From the NCBI GenBank assembly GCA_035048495.1, contig CM068552.1, forward strand, positions 14,380,501 through 14,444,500: a stretch of DNA of 64,000 bases. Direction: 5' to 3'. Each line of letters opens with the position of its first letter. Position 1 is the stretch's first letter. The notes beneath the pieces are model-generated. The model worked only from the letters and a program-made list of their open reading frames with translations. It was not told where the DNA came from and did no database searches. Origin of the DNA: Euptelea pleiosperma (Eukaryota; Streptophyta; Magnoliopsida; Ranunculales; Eupteleaceae). Below are positions 44,811-54,700 of the stretch, one piece after another. Both the position numbers and the translations under genes were made by a program.

Positions 44811-46228
44811 GGTGTGTTTGGTAACTTGGAATTGAGCCGAATTTGGAATCACAAATCTCAGTGTTTGGGAGGATCGAATTCCAGAAATTATATTTCTAAT
44901 TCTGTGATTTTCTCGGAATTAGAAGTTTTAAGGAGGAGAAGAAACTTCAAATTCTTGGAATTCTATTTCTGGGTGGAGAGATTCAAAAGAATTTCTTTCG
45001 GGCTCCAACTCTCACGCTCATCCCTAAGTGGACCTATAAATAAAAAATCAGCAAGATTAGTTATTTGAAACCGTTGGATTGGTGTATTTTTTTTTTGTTG
45101 ATTCTTAACCGTGTGATATCTAGCATTATTTGGGGTACTTAGATCCAAAGGTTATAAATTTTTAATCAACTTGATTTTTAGCATGTAGGTCCACCTACAA
45201 AAGGGGACAAACATCCATATGGTCTGTGGTCTCTGCTAATGTGCCACGTGGCTCATACTGTGGCCCATCATCAACGGATTATAAATTTGTAACCGTTTGA
45301 TTGATGTCTTTTATGGGTTGATTTTTAACCGTGGGATATATATAGCATTAGTTGGCGGTACAAAGATCCAAGTTGAGAGATAACTAATCACCTTGATTTT
45401 AGTTTGTAAGTCCTCCTAGAGATGTATCTAACCATTGGATTGGTATCTTTTATGAGTTGATTTTTAACCGATGGATTTCTAGCATTAGTTGTGGTACGAA
45501 GATCTAAAGCTTATAAATAACAAACCAACCTTACTTTTAGTACGTAGGTCCACCTTGGGTTGGTATAAATATCCATACGGTATTAGTAATGTATAACCAT
45601 TGGATTCGTTTCTTTTATGGGTTGATTTTTAACTATGGGATATCTAGCATTATTTGGGGTACTCAAATATAAATGTTAGAAATAACTAATCAAATTGATT
45701 TTTAGTATATAGGTCCACTTGGGGATGGGATAAACATCAATACGGTCTATTGTCTCTAATAATGTGCCACATGGTGCGCTCAGAATGTGGTCCATCATTA
45801 GTGTTGATGATGGACATCTATATTTGTTGCATCATGTGGCACTTAGGCTTTAGCCATTGATATTTTGACACGGGTTAATCATAGTCAAAAAATTATCAAA
45901 ATAATTTTTATTTTAATTTTTAATTTTTTTTTTTCTTTAAATTGGCATCGATAGCATTTAATTGACGGATGACAAAAAAATATAGCAGTCGTTATAACAT
46001 AAAGTTCATGAGATGATATTTCTCTTATGTAGCTGGATGGAAATTTCAATTTTGTTAGATGTCCAAACGATTAAAATTAGAATTCATTGGGATTTCCAAG
46101 TAATTTCTCCAGTGTAACCAAACACAAGAAATTTCAATTCTTTGAATTCAAATTCTTAGAAATCACAAATCCTGGAATTCTATTTTCAATTCCAAATCCA
46201 TGTCTGGTTGCCAAACAGACCCCAAGGG
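44811..46228. mobile_element. TIR element (GTGTGTTTGG ends) with nested family P array
   Basis: Left end GGTGTGTTTGGTAACTTGG and right complement GGGGTCTGTTTGGCAACC are inverted, with TTTGGAATTGA/AATTTGGAAT and GGAATTC repeats inside each arm. The ends resemble Harbinger/hAT-type MITEs, but I cannot fix the duplication. The middle is replaced by family P sequence (45010-45830). Confidence 0.55.
45010..45830 (+). repeat. Tandem-like array of family P MITE segments
   Basis: The unit GGGTTGATTTTTAACC plus GATATCTAGCATTATTTGG recurs at about 45097, 45318, 45456 and 45620 (spacing about 220, 139 and 165 bp). Each is followed by an AATCAxxTTGATTTTTAG-like arm and GTAGGTCCACC. Only the first and last have recognisable outer ends. 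The copies seem to have arisen by unequal exchange or nested insertion. Confidence 0.7.
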
Positions 46229-46245
46229 TAAAACTTGTGTCATAA

Positions 46246-46575
46246 GATGTTGCGACGGAAGCCGGTCACAGCGCTCAATAGGAGCCACGTGGCATACTAT
46301 TAGAGGTTGATGAGCGTATGGATGTTTGGCCAGTCCCTTGGTGGACTGGTACACAAACAATCAGCTTGATTAGTGATTTCTAACCGATTCGATTGAAGTT
46401 ATTTTCATGGGTTGAGTTTAATGGTAGGAATTTGAGCATTATTGAGTGTTATTTGGGTGCAAAAATCCCAAGGTTGTAAATCACTAATCAGGCTGATTTT
46501 TGGTTTGTAGGTCCACTGAGGGACGGGCCAAACATCCAAACGGTCTGCTCCCTCTAATAGTATGCCACGTGTTTT
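46246..46575. mobile_element. Palindromic MITE, family P, nearly full length
   Basis: Left outer end GAGCCACGTGGCATACTATT and GTATGGATGTTTGGCCAG; right outer end CAAACATCCAAACGGTC and ATAGTATGCCACGTG. The inner arms CAGCTTGATTAGTGATTTC and AAATCACTAATCAGGCTG pair well. Confidence 0.8.
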
Positions 46576-46699
46576 ACTCACACATCAATTGAAAGCTTTG
46601 CTCTCAAATCAAAAGCTTCATTTACAAAGTCTCTTCAACCATTATTGTGCATAACAAGCATTTTTTTTTAACTCAAACCTAAAGCAACTAGATATAATT

Positions 46700-47464
46700 C
46701 AAGGTTTAAAAGGGGCCGTTATAATGGTATACCGGATTGGGGCGTTACCATTTTTTCCGTTATCATGGCCATTATAATGAAGGGTAATTCTATATGCACC
46801 CCACAAATTCCATAAGCACCCAATTTGGGTGCTTTTTGGCCAAAAATGCCCTTACCTGCAAAAATCCCGAGCACCCCATTCGTCCCTCCCTCTCCCTCTC
46901 TCTCTCACCTACAAAAAAAAAAAAAAAAAAACAAAAGAAGAAGAAGAAGAAGGGGGAGGTTTCGCCGTCGCCACCACCACAGGTCTCTTTCTCTCTCTTT
47001 CTCTAGTATCCCATGGTTGGGTTGGCCATGGGGACTGTGTAGCCCACGGCCAGCCAAGCTATGGCTACTACAGTCCCCACGGCCAGCCCAGCCGTAGGGC
47101 AATGAGAGAGAGAGAGAGGTACCTGTGGAGGAAGCGACGGCGACGGCGACGATGACGGCATCCTCCTCCTCCTCCTTCTTCTGTTTTGGTTTTTTTTTTT
47201 TCACAGGATGAGAGGGAGGGGCGAAGAGGGGTGCTTGTTTTTTTTTGTTCTTTTCTCCGAAGGGCATTTTTGGCCAAAAAGGACCCAAATAAGGTGCTTA
47301 TGGAATTTGTGGGGTGCAAATAGAATTTCCCTGTAATGAATTATAACGCTCAGGGGCAAAAATGAAAAATAACGGGAAAATAATGAAGCTCGAAAAAATG
47401 AAAAATAAACAGAAATAACAGCCTTTTTTCACAAAATTTCCTAGAAAATAACGGCCGTTAGAAC
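46700..47464 (+). mobile_element. hAT family N, split by a nested element and truncated at right
   Basis: Begins CAAGGTTTAAAAGGGGCCG. The family sequence runs to 46781, is interrupted by a 550-bp Mutator-like element, and resumes at 47341 (AACGCTCAGGGGCAAAAATG). It ends abruptly at GGCCGTTAG near 47464. Confidence 0.75.
46782..47331. mobile_element. Mutator-like TIR element nested in hAT
   Basis: Flanks TATAATGAA (46773-46781) and TGTAATGAA (47332-47340) match at eight of nine bases. Ends are GGGTAATTCTATATGCACCC and GGGAAATTCTATTTGCACCC, extending about 40 bp each with one or two changes. TGGCCAAAAATGCCCTT is mirrored further in. The interior has GAAGAA, CTCTCT and poly-A runs and CCATGG palindromes, as in the element at 33612. 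Open frames rich in Lys/Arg here are composition artefacts. Confidence 0.85.
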
Positions 47465-47469
47465 ACATG

Positions 47470-47598
47470 ACTAGTGGCACAGGCCACGTATGTCACCCCT
47501 TCTACACATACTAGGTGTACTAGGATAAAACCCTGGGGGTGGCCTCAAGGGGGGGATTCGAACTCAGGACCTCCACTTCTTAAGGTGTGGTCCTGGCC
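47470..47598 (-). repeat. SINE-like or tRNA-related fragment (B-box)
   Basis: The minus strand reads GGTCCTGAGTTCGAATCCCC, an excellent Pol III B-box match. GGCCACCCCCAGGGTTTTAT follows. No convincing A-box lies upstream, so this is a truncated SINE or tRNA-derived repeat. Confidence 0.45.
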
Positions 47599-48341
47599 CT
47601 TGTTAGCAATTCGTAACGACAAAAAGTCGATACAGAAAAAATTGAAGATTTATTCGGTTTTGGGTTTAAAAAATCCTGTCAAATATTCGGTCAAAAATTC
47701 ACTAAACGACAAATATGCAGCGTACAGTTTATACGTGCTTTATACGTTCTACTTTAAAAATTCAAAAACTAAAAATTCAGTATATTTTGAATGAGAATAT
47801 ATTTAATAATATAGCTATCATAGTCCAATGCATAGTTAGCAATTCGGTATACGGCAAAGATTCGAAACGGGAAAAGATCGAGTTTAATTCGGTTTTGGGA
47901 TAAAAAAAATTCGGTCATTGTTGAAATGTTATATTCATTTAGCCTTAAAGAGCCTGAATTTTACAAAATTTTCATTTTACATGGTCATTTAAGACGTTTT
48001 TTATTTAAAAAAAAATACAAAATTCGTGTATTAAACGTGAATAATACGCGTTTTATTCGCATAGTCATAAAATTCGTGATTTTTAATTTTATACGGAAGT
48101 ATTAAACGTTTCTTCAAAAAAACAAAAAATTCTGATATTAAACACATATAATACACAAATTTACTAACTAGGGTCCAATGTATTATAGTTACTAAAAATT
48201 CGGTACATGGTGAAAGGGAATCAATATACTACTTGAGGTTGAGTCAACCAATAAGCACGTTTTGTTATAATTACTTTTTATCTTTAGTTAAATAAAACAT
48301 AGGGACGTGTGGTTCAAGCATTTTTTATTTTTTCTACTTTA

Positions 48342-48394
48342 ATCTCACATCGGAGAAATAAGTGATAGTTAAGGGAGTTTGAGTTGTATAAATA
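48342..48394 (+). promoter_or_regulatory. Plant snRNA promoter: USE and TATA
   Basis: ATCTCACATCG (48342-48352) matches the plant upstream sequence element RTCCCACATCG with one change. TATAAATA follows at 48387-48394. The 34-bp gap is the spacing of Pol II-transcribed plant snRNA genes; Pol III ones have about 10 bp less. The U1-like RNA would start 32 bp after the TATA start. Confidence 0.75.
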
Positions 48395-48418
48395 GGACTA
48401 AAATATAAGGGGAAAAAT

Positions 48419-48574
48419 ATACTTACCTTCACGAGGTCAATGGGTGATCAAAAAGGCCCATAGCCTAGGTTAACGACATCTATTGCACTTAGGAGGGGCG
48501 ACCGCTTAAGATCTACCAAAGTTGTAGAGTAACTAATGGACAGAGAAAAACAACGTACTTTTAAGGTTGTTTTC
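48419..48574 (+). ncRNA. U1 snRNA-like gene or diverged pseudogene
   Basis: U1 snRNA pairs with 5' splice sites in the spliceosome. This copy starts ATACTTACCT, the exact 5'-splice-site-pairing segment. The stem-loop I region (TCAATGGGTGATCA ... GGCCCAT) and GCCTAGGTTA follow. Loop II, ATTGCACTTA, where U1A binds, is intact. A stem-loop III with UCUAC/GUAGA is next. The Sm-like site is weak (AACTAATGG against AATTTNTGG). A terminal hairpin has AAAACAAC pairing with GTTGTTTT. Length (about 156 nt) is close to plant U1. Changes: the stem-loop I loop is GATCAAAAAGG where the U1-70K site is normally GATCATGAAGG, the Sm site has two mismatches, and stem-loop IV is AT-rich. I see no clear 3' box. 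Stems III and IV are maintained with different bases, so it could still fold. The comparison is from memory. Confidence 0.72.
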
Positions 48575-48802
48575 CTAGGAATAAACAATGGTTTTGGTCC
48601 GTTGTTTTAAAAGAAACGGTTCTGGCTTGTTGTTTTTTTGAAACGATTTTTCAAAAATTCTTAAAAACGCGTTCAATTCGTTTGAGCTTGAAAAAAATCA
48701 AAATTTTCTGAATTATTCAAATATTTGGACGAATAAAAATTTTCTTGAAAATAAATATAAAATTCGTGAATTAATCCGATGATTGCTAACAAGGGTCTGG
48801 CC

Positions 48803-49879
48803 ACTATGAATGAGAGTTTCATGCTAGCTATGACATCTGGCTATTTTTTGAAAAAATAAAACATGCAAAAGAAAGGGAGAAAACCGGTTGGCATGGTCTC
48901 CTGATTTCCTTAGGCATACATGTCATGACTTTATTGACGTTGGACACTAAACTTGGAGGCAATACACCCAACTCCTTTGGAATTGTTGTTTTTACTAAAA
49001 TTTTGACTTATTTGTATCTTTTCAATTCGCATTTAGTGGAAGCTCTCGTTCATCGTCACACCGAAGCCTTTAGTGATGAGCCACTAAAACTCGCCGACTC
49101 GAGTCAACTTGATCATATGTGTCACGTGCTATTATTTTAAGACCTATTATCCGCTAGTACTTAAAAAGCATATGTATCACGTGCCATCTAAAAAATAAGG
49201 GACCGCTATTCGACCACTACCTTTTATTTTTATTTTTTTTTAACAACCCCGCCTCCATTGAAAGGTGCCAGCTTGCTCAGTTGGTAAAGTTTGTGGGTGA
49301 TGATACCGTAGACCTGAGTTCAAAACCCGCCTTCATTCCCGCTCAGTAAATTATTGAAAGAAACGGACTAAAATATGTGGGACTGAAGGCATTTAATTTG
49401 ACCGTGGGATTCAAGAGATCAACTCATTTTTGTGAAGGTAACTATGAAAAACTCAAATGTGTGGTTGGATTGTGCAACATGATCTCCACCGAGTGTGCGA
49501 ACTGGATGTAAGAAATGGGTGTAGCTGTAGACGGACTCAAAATTAAATAGCACATGCATCACGTGCCATCTACTGAGATTAATCCATTACTGATATAGGG
49601 CCCATCGGCTTGTTCGGGGAGCACGAGATATCAAGGTAAGGGGCCGCTGTTGGACCGCTACCATTTATTTTATAATAACCCCACCTTCATTACCGCTTAG
49701 TAAATTATTGAAGGAAACGGACAAAAATATGTGCGGTTTTAGGCTATTGATCGTTGGATTCAAGAGGTCCACAGTCTACGATGGAACAGCTGCGTGGATC
49801 TCTTGAATCCCACGGTCAAATGCCTTCAATCGCACATTTTTGTCCAGTTATCCGTGGGATAACACATTTCATTATCAAG
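48803..49879. other. Intergenic with a duplicated segment
   Basis: GTAAATTATTGAA(A/G)GAAACGGAC appears near 49347 and again near 49690, with CCGCTATTCGACCACTACC / CCGCTGTTGGACCGCTACC upstream of each. This is an imperfect duplication about 345 bp apart. No gene. Confidence 0.5.
49264..49345 (+). repeat. tRNA-like sequence (A- and B-box), possible SINE head
   Basis: GCTCAGTTGGTAAAG resembles a tRNA A-box and D-loop. GAGTTCAAAACCC about 35 bp later resembles a B-box. No cloverleaf with a paired acceptor stem is evident, so I do not call a tRNA gene. Confidence 0.35.
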
Positions 49880-50205
49880 GCCGATGACAGGGCACAATAT
49901 AAGCCACGTGGCATACTCTTAGAGGACTCTGATCGTATAGATGTTTTTCTAATCCATGGGTGGACCTACAAACCAAAAATCAGCTTTATTAGTGGTTTTA
50001 AACCTTTGTATATTTGTACCTCAAATAATGGTCAATAATGCTCAGATTGCCACGGTTAAAATCAACCCATGAAAATAATTCAAATCCAACACCTAGAAAT
50101 GACTAATCAGTCTGATTTTTGGTTGAGGGTCCACCTAGGGATTGGCCAAACATCTATACGGTTAGTCCTCTAATGTGCCATGTGGCTCATATTACGCCCT
50201 GTCCT
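49880..50205. mobile_element. Palindromic MITE, family P, full-length copy
   Basis: The best copy for the outer ends. GATGACAGGGCACAATATAA ... CCACGTGGCATACTCTTAGA at the left mirrors TCCTCTAATGTGCCATGTGG ... CTCATATTACGCCCTGTC at the right. The inner arms and the GGTCAATAATGCTCA loop are typical. About 325 bp. Confidence 0.85.
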
Positions 50206-50356
50206 CAAAGTTTTACTCCTCTAAGAGTGATCGTGCCCTGCCACGATGACAGGGTCCCGTCATCAAAGTTTTACATGATAGAATTTGAAACGTCATGAAA
50301 AGTTGTGGACACTGGACAGCCTCCACTGAAGTGAGAGTCGTGACGAGTAGAACTTT

Positions 50357-50628
50357 GCTGACCGACCATAATATGAGGTGGACCTATTAATAAAAAATCA
50401 GCCTGATTAGTGATTTCAAACCTTTAAATCTTTGCACCCCAAATAATGGTCAATAATGCTCAAATTTCGCAGTTAAAAATCAACCCATGAAAATGACTCC
50501 GATCCAACTCATAGAAATCACTAATCAGGCTAATTTTTGGTCTCTATGTCCATCTAGAGTTGGGCCAAACATCTGTAAGGTCAGAAATCTCCAAAATATA
50601 CACGTGGCTCATATTGTGATCGGTCAGC
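50357..50628. mobile_element. Palindromic MITE, family P
   Basis: Starts GACCGACCATAATATGAGG, lacks part of the left outer arm, and ends CACGTGGCTCATATTGTGAT. Inner arms AAAAATCAGCCTGATTAGTG / CACTAATCAGGCTAATTTTT. Confidence 0.8.
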
Positions 50629-50734
50629 AACTTTGTTGATGAACGCTGATCATCACAATTTTACTCAAGCATTGAGAATGAGGAGTCCATTTTTCGTCAC
50701 GGCGTCTAATTTTCCTCACGGACGGCTTATGACT

Positions 50735-50814
50735 TATGAGTCACTTGGCCACTGGCCGCATGGATGTTTGTTCATAGCTAGCTGGACCTACATACAAAAA
50801 AATCGACAAAAACT
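50735..50814. mobile_element. Palindromic MITE, family P, small fragment
   Basis: Only GCATGGATGTTTGTTC and GCTGGACCTACATACAAA remain, directly before the next full copy. Confidence 0.55.
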
Positions 50815-51160
50815 TTGATGACAGCACGCAATATGAGCCACGTGGCGCATTATTAATGGACTATGACTGTATGGATGTTTGGCCAATCCCAAACCAAAAA
50901 TCAGCCTGATTAGTGATTTCTAGGCGTTGGATTGGAATAATTTTCATTTGTTGATTTTAACCGTGTGAATTTCAGCATTATCGACCTTTATTTGAGGTAC
51001 AAAGATCCTCCAATCCAACGCCTAAAAATCACTAATCAGGCTGATTTTTGGTTTGTAGGTCCACCTCGGGATTGGAAAAGCATCCATACGGTCAGAAGAC
51101 TCTAACAGTGTGCCACGTGGATAATATTGCACTCTGTCATCGGCCTCAGTGACAGTGGAG
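50815..51160. mobile_element. Palindromic MITE, family P, full-length copy
   Basis: Outer ends GATGACAGCACGCAATATGA and its mirror ATAATATTGCACTCTGTCAT. Inner arms ACCAAAAATCAGCCTGATTA and TAATCAGGCTGATTTTTGGT are perfect complements. Confidence 0.87.
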
Positions 51161-51189
51161 GGTCATCAATGTTTTACTCCCAAAAACCA

Positions 51190-51350
51190 GCTGTATTGGA
51201 GTCTTTTATCCGTTGGATTTGAGTCCTTCTCATGGTTATGTTTTTAGCCGTGGGATTCGAGTATTATTTGGGGTACTGGAAATCACTGGCTATTTTTGGT
51301 ACGTAGAATCGCCTTGGGAGAGGCCAAACATCTATACGGTCAGTGGTGGC
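51190..51350. mobile_element. Palindromic MITE, family P, right-half fragment
   Basis: Keeps the loop GTATTATTTGGGGTACT and the right arm GGCCAAACATCTATACGGTC. It ends about 360 bp before the APS kinase start codon. Confidence 0.6.
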
Positions 51351-51706
51351 AGATATCTCGTACAGCCGTCCGTGAGCATAAGTGGACTCCATTTTAAAGA
51401 GAGCGAGACGAAGGGAGGAAGTTCTTTACAGGAATCTTTTCTTGGTTCTTCACATTCCAACCAACCGTTTTTCTCTTCGTGAAATCTTCCCTCCTTTCCT
51501 CAACATGTCAAAAATAACAAAACCGTTGAAAATCTGAAAACTCAGTTGCGCCAACAAACGGATCTCAATCATGCCGCCGATCTCTACGTCTTAAATTGCA
51601 TGGGTTTCATCTCCCGCTCTTCTATACGACTTCTCTCTGTAATTCTCATTCCGAGTTCAGGATCTCGATCTCAGTTGCTTTTAATTCGGTTTCGGTCCGA
51701 TAAGAG
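51351..51706 (+). promoter_or_regulatory. APS kinase promoter and 5' UTR region
   Basis: Between the last MITE fragment and the start codon the sequence is CT-rich (CTCCCGCTCTTCTATACGAC), as in plant leaders. I cannot place a definite TATA box. The proximal promoter is very short before repeat DNA begins. Confidence 0.4.
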
Positions 51707-54700
51707 ATGGCTCTGATCGGATCGAAACCTCTGCTAAATTCTTCTTCGGGACTTGAATATGCAACCACTAAGTTGTTTTCGTCGCCAAAGTTAGGGTTTG
51801 TGAATTTGGCGGAGTTTAATTCAGTTGGATTCGATCGGAAGGGTAAAGGTTTGGGGATCTCTGTATCCAGTGTGAAAAAATTGAAGTTTTTACCGCCAAT
51901 TAAGGTGATTGAGGAGTCGAGAACGGCGTATTTGAATGGAGATGGGGAGAATGTTCGAAATTGGAGGGAGTCCGAACTGGAGTCGAAGAATGATTGTGCC
52001 GGCATTTCTGGTATTGTTCTTGAAGCTACATTGCTGGTTTGCTTGGAAGTTAATTTCATAACAAGTATTTATAATTAGGCGAAATCATGGTAGTTAGTAC
52101 TTTTGGAACATAAAATGTAGGGAGCTGTTTAAAAGGGATTGTTTAGTTTTTGGTTTCTATAGAATTTGGTTGTGTTCCTCAAGGAGTACGCCGCATTGCT
52201 TTTTCGCATTGGATTTATGTTTTTGTTTAGCTCTTCTTACTTCTTACTTGTTTAAGAATTCAATAGAAAGTAGTTTTGATGTAACTCTGTTGTTCCTCGT
52301 TGCATAGATATATAAAGAATCTATGGTTGTTAAGGTAGGGGTATGGAGGGGCGGGGGAGGAGACTGTGGGGTTGATCAATTAAAAGATAGTAAAGTTATG
52401 CCAAAGTGGAATAATCGGCGACTGATGTAACGTCAAATCAGTGGGTCCAGCACTCATGCTGAGGAGATCTTCTTGCCCAAAATTAACCTGACTCAATTGC
52501 ACGATCTTAATCCTCCATTAAATGGACTCTTTTTGACCCATTGGCTATTTTAAGGTAGCCAAAATGGGCCTATATTAGTTGGCGTCCCCTCAAATCGATG
52601 ATCTGCATCAGCAACAATGTGCACTGTGCTTATTGTAGAGACCCTGTGGCTGTAGTCGTACAAGTATGATGCTATGGTATTATCACATGGTTTTCCTTTG
52701 TTCAATTTGCTACATTCGGAAGAAGATCCACTGCAGGTTAGGAACGGAAGAAATGTGCTCTGATTGGGAGATTTTTTGTTTCCATATAATCAATAGATAC
52801 AGAGGAGAGTATCAAGAACTAATAATCCATGGAGAATAAATTCGTGAAAATATAGTCAAATCAGCCTAGCAGATTGGGTATAGGCCTGCAAGTACCAGCC
52901 TTCTATATCAGGGATGAGGTTGTTCGACCTGGTTTGCGGATCAACTTGGTCGCTGATCAGACCAGCTCAGTTGAATTACACAATCGGTTTAAATATGGAA
53001 TGTTGGTACAATATTGTAGTCCTGAAGCTATCCCTGCCATGTTATCATTTTTCTTACCTGTGATGGAACTCACATTAGCTCTGCAGACTTCATGTTTTCA
53101 AATTCATGTTAAAAAAAAATCATGTGATTCACAGCTTTTTCATTCTACACTTGTTCTTGAAGTAGTTCAAATGTAAAATCCATAAGTTTCAAGCAACTAT
53201 TTTTTGTTTTCTTGAATCCAACAGTGTTTTGATCTTCTACTTGACTAGGGAATAATCCCCTCACGATTTCTAGTGTTGGAAAATCAACAAACATCATGTG
53301 GCATGAATGTTCAGTGGGAAAACTTGACAGGCAAAAGTTACTTCGGCAAAAAGGATGTGTGATATGGATTACAGGTCTCAGTGGTTCAGGTTTGTTGATG
53401 TTATTTTAATATTTGCTACTTTGATGCATAACTCCTGGCTAGTTCTCTGTTGTTTCTGCTCTCAGCAATATGATTTTTCATGGCAAGTAATGCTTTGTTC
53501 ATCTCCCGGATCCCAAGCAGAGGTATATGATGAGATTTTGGTCTACACACTAAAGTTTCAACATAACTTGGTTCCAATGCTTTCAACAGTAGTTGCTGAG
53601 AAACATATTTGTCCATAGCTCAAATTTGTAGATATTAATGTTAATATTAATCTCTCACGGTGTTTCTTATATCACGTCAGATGTTGATATTGTTCGTTTC
53701 CCCATCATAGTTTTATATGATGTGATTAATTTATACATGTGGAGCAGTCTGTATTATCTCCATCATTGTACATGAGTGTATTTTCATATCATAGTTCTTT
53801 TTGACATTTGTGTAATAACAACCAATAAATTTAGCTTCATTCACATGCTAGAACTGCATTGTTGCTTTTTTGTCAGCACCAAATACCCCTGCTGCTGTCT
53901 TCAGTGTCTTTGTTACTCTCCTTGGAATTCCCCCATGTTCCACATTCAGGACTGTTTATTAACACTATGATCCAGTAACCACCTAAAGATGAGTGGGATG
54001 TGTGTGTCTTGTGTCAATTGCTGTGGGTGAGAATAAATAATATGATTGGCAGACAACTGGCGAACAGGGAAAGTAGTGGTTTGGGTGGCCGGAAATGAAA
54101 TCTCAAATCCAAAGATGAATAGAAATGCAAGAGAACAGAAAACTGTGAGATAACAGTTTTGTTAGAAGGTATGGTGACCTATAGTTATGACTGACCTTAT
54201 TTGAAATCGGAAATCACTGTATTAGGTCACAGATTGTATTTAAACATTAATGGCACTGGTTCCAAACTGCATAGGTTCCTTCTGAACTAGGGACACCCCT
54301 AATGATCTTGTTCACAGATTAAGAATATTTACCAGGAAAGTAATATATAGCAAATGAGGTAGGAACCCCTGGATGATACACGATATTGAAAGAAAAATGT
54401 ATCTAACAACTCTTCTAATTATCAGTACATCAGTACCATGGTAAAACTAACATTTCATGCCACATTTCTGACAACATGGAAATTGGTGGATGAATGCTAT
54501 AGTGGGAAATGGCTACAGCAGATATGTTCAAGCAGATTTAGTCTTGAAAGAGGGGCTGTTGCTATTTGATGATATCCCTGGTCATTAGAGTTGTTTCTGG
54601 TATTTGGAGAACAGAAAATGCATTTGATCTGGTGATAAGAGAATGGATATATACATCAATGCAAGTATGGCAAATAACTAAATTATTTGTATTAAAGAAA

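Larger units (their letters stand above)
47599..48793. mobile_element. TIR element carrying a U1 snRNA-like unit
   Basis: Perfect 12-bp inverted ends: CTTGTTAGCAAT at 47599-47610 and ATTGCTAACAAG at 48782-48793. Flanks GTCCTGGCC (47590-47598) and GGTCTGGCC (48794-48802) agree at seven of nine bases, a plausible imperfect target duplication. The left part holds a second GTTAGCAATTCGG near 47837, so a related end is nested. Much of the interior is AT-rich with AAAATTCGG/CGTGTATTAAACG motifs. The U1-like unit and its promoter lie at 48342-48574. Superfamily (hAT or Mutator-like) not resolved. Confidence 0.6.

Noticed and set aside
46794..47319. Lys/Arg-rich and Ser/Leu-rich frames on both strands, up to 127 codons
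   Set aside because: They come from poly-A, GAA, CTC and GGC simple sequence of the nested element.
49264..49345. Functional tRNA gene
   Set aside because: A- and B-box-like motifs are present, but no paired acceptor stem or plausible anticodon arm could be drawn.
53355..53618. Open frames inside APS kinase introns (also 54566-54805, 55253-55459, 55615-55869)
   Set aside because: They overlap exons in the wrong frame or lie wholly in introns; the spliced reading explains the coding signal.
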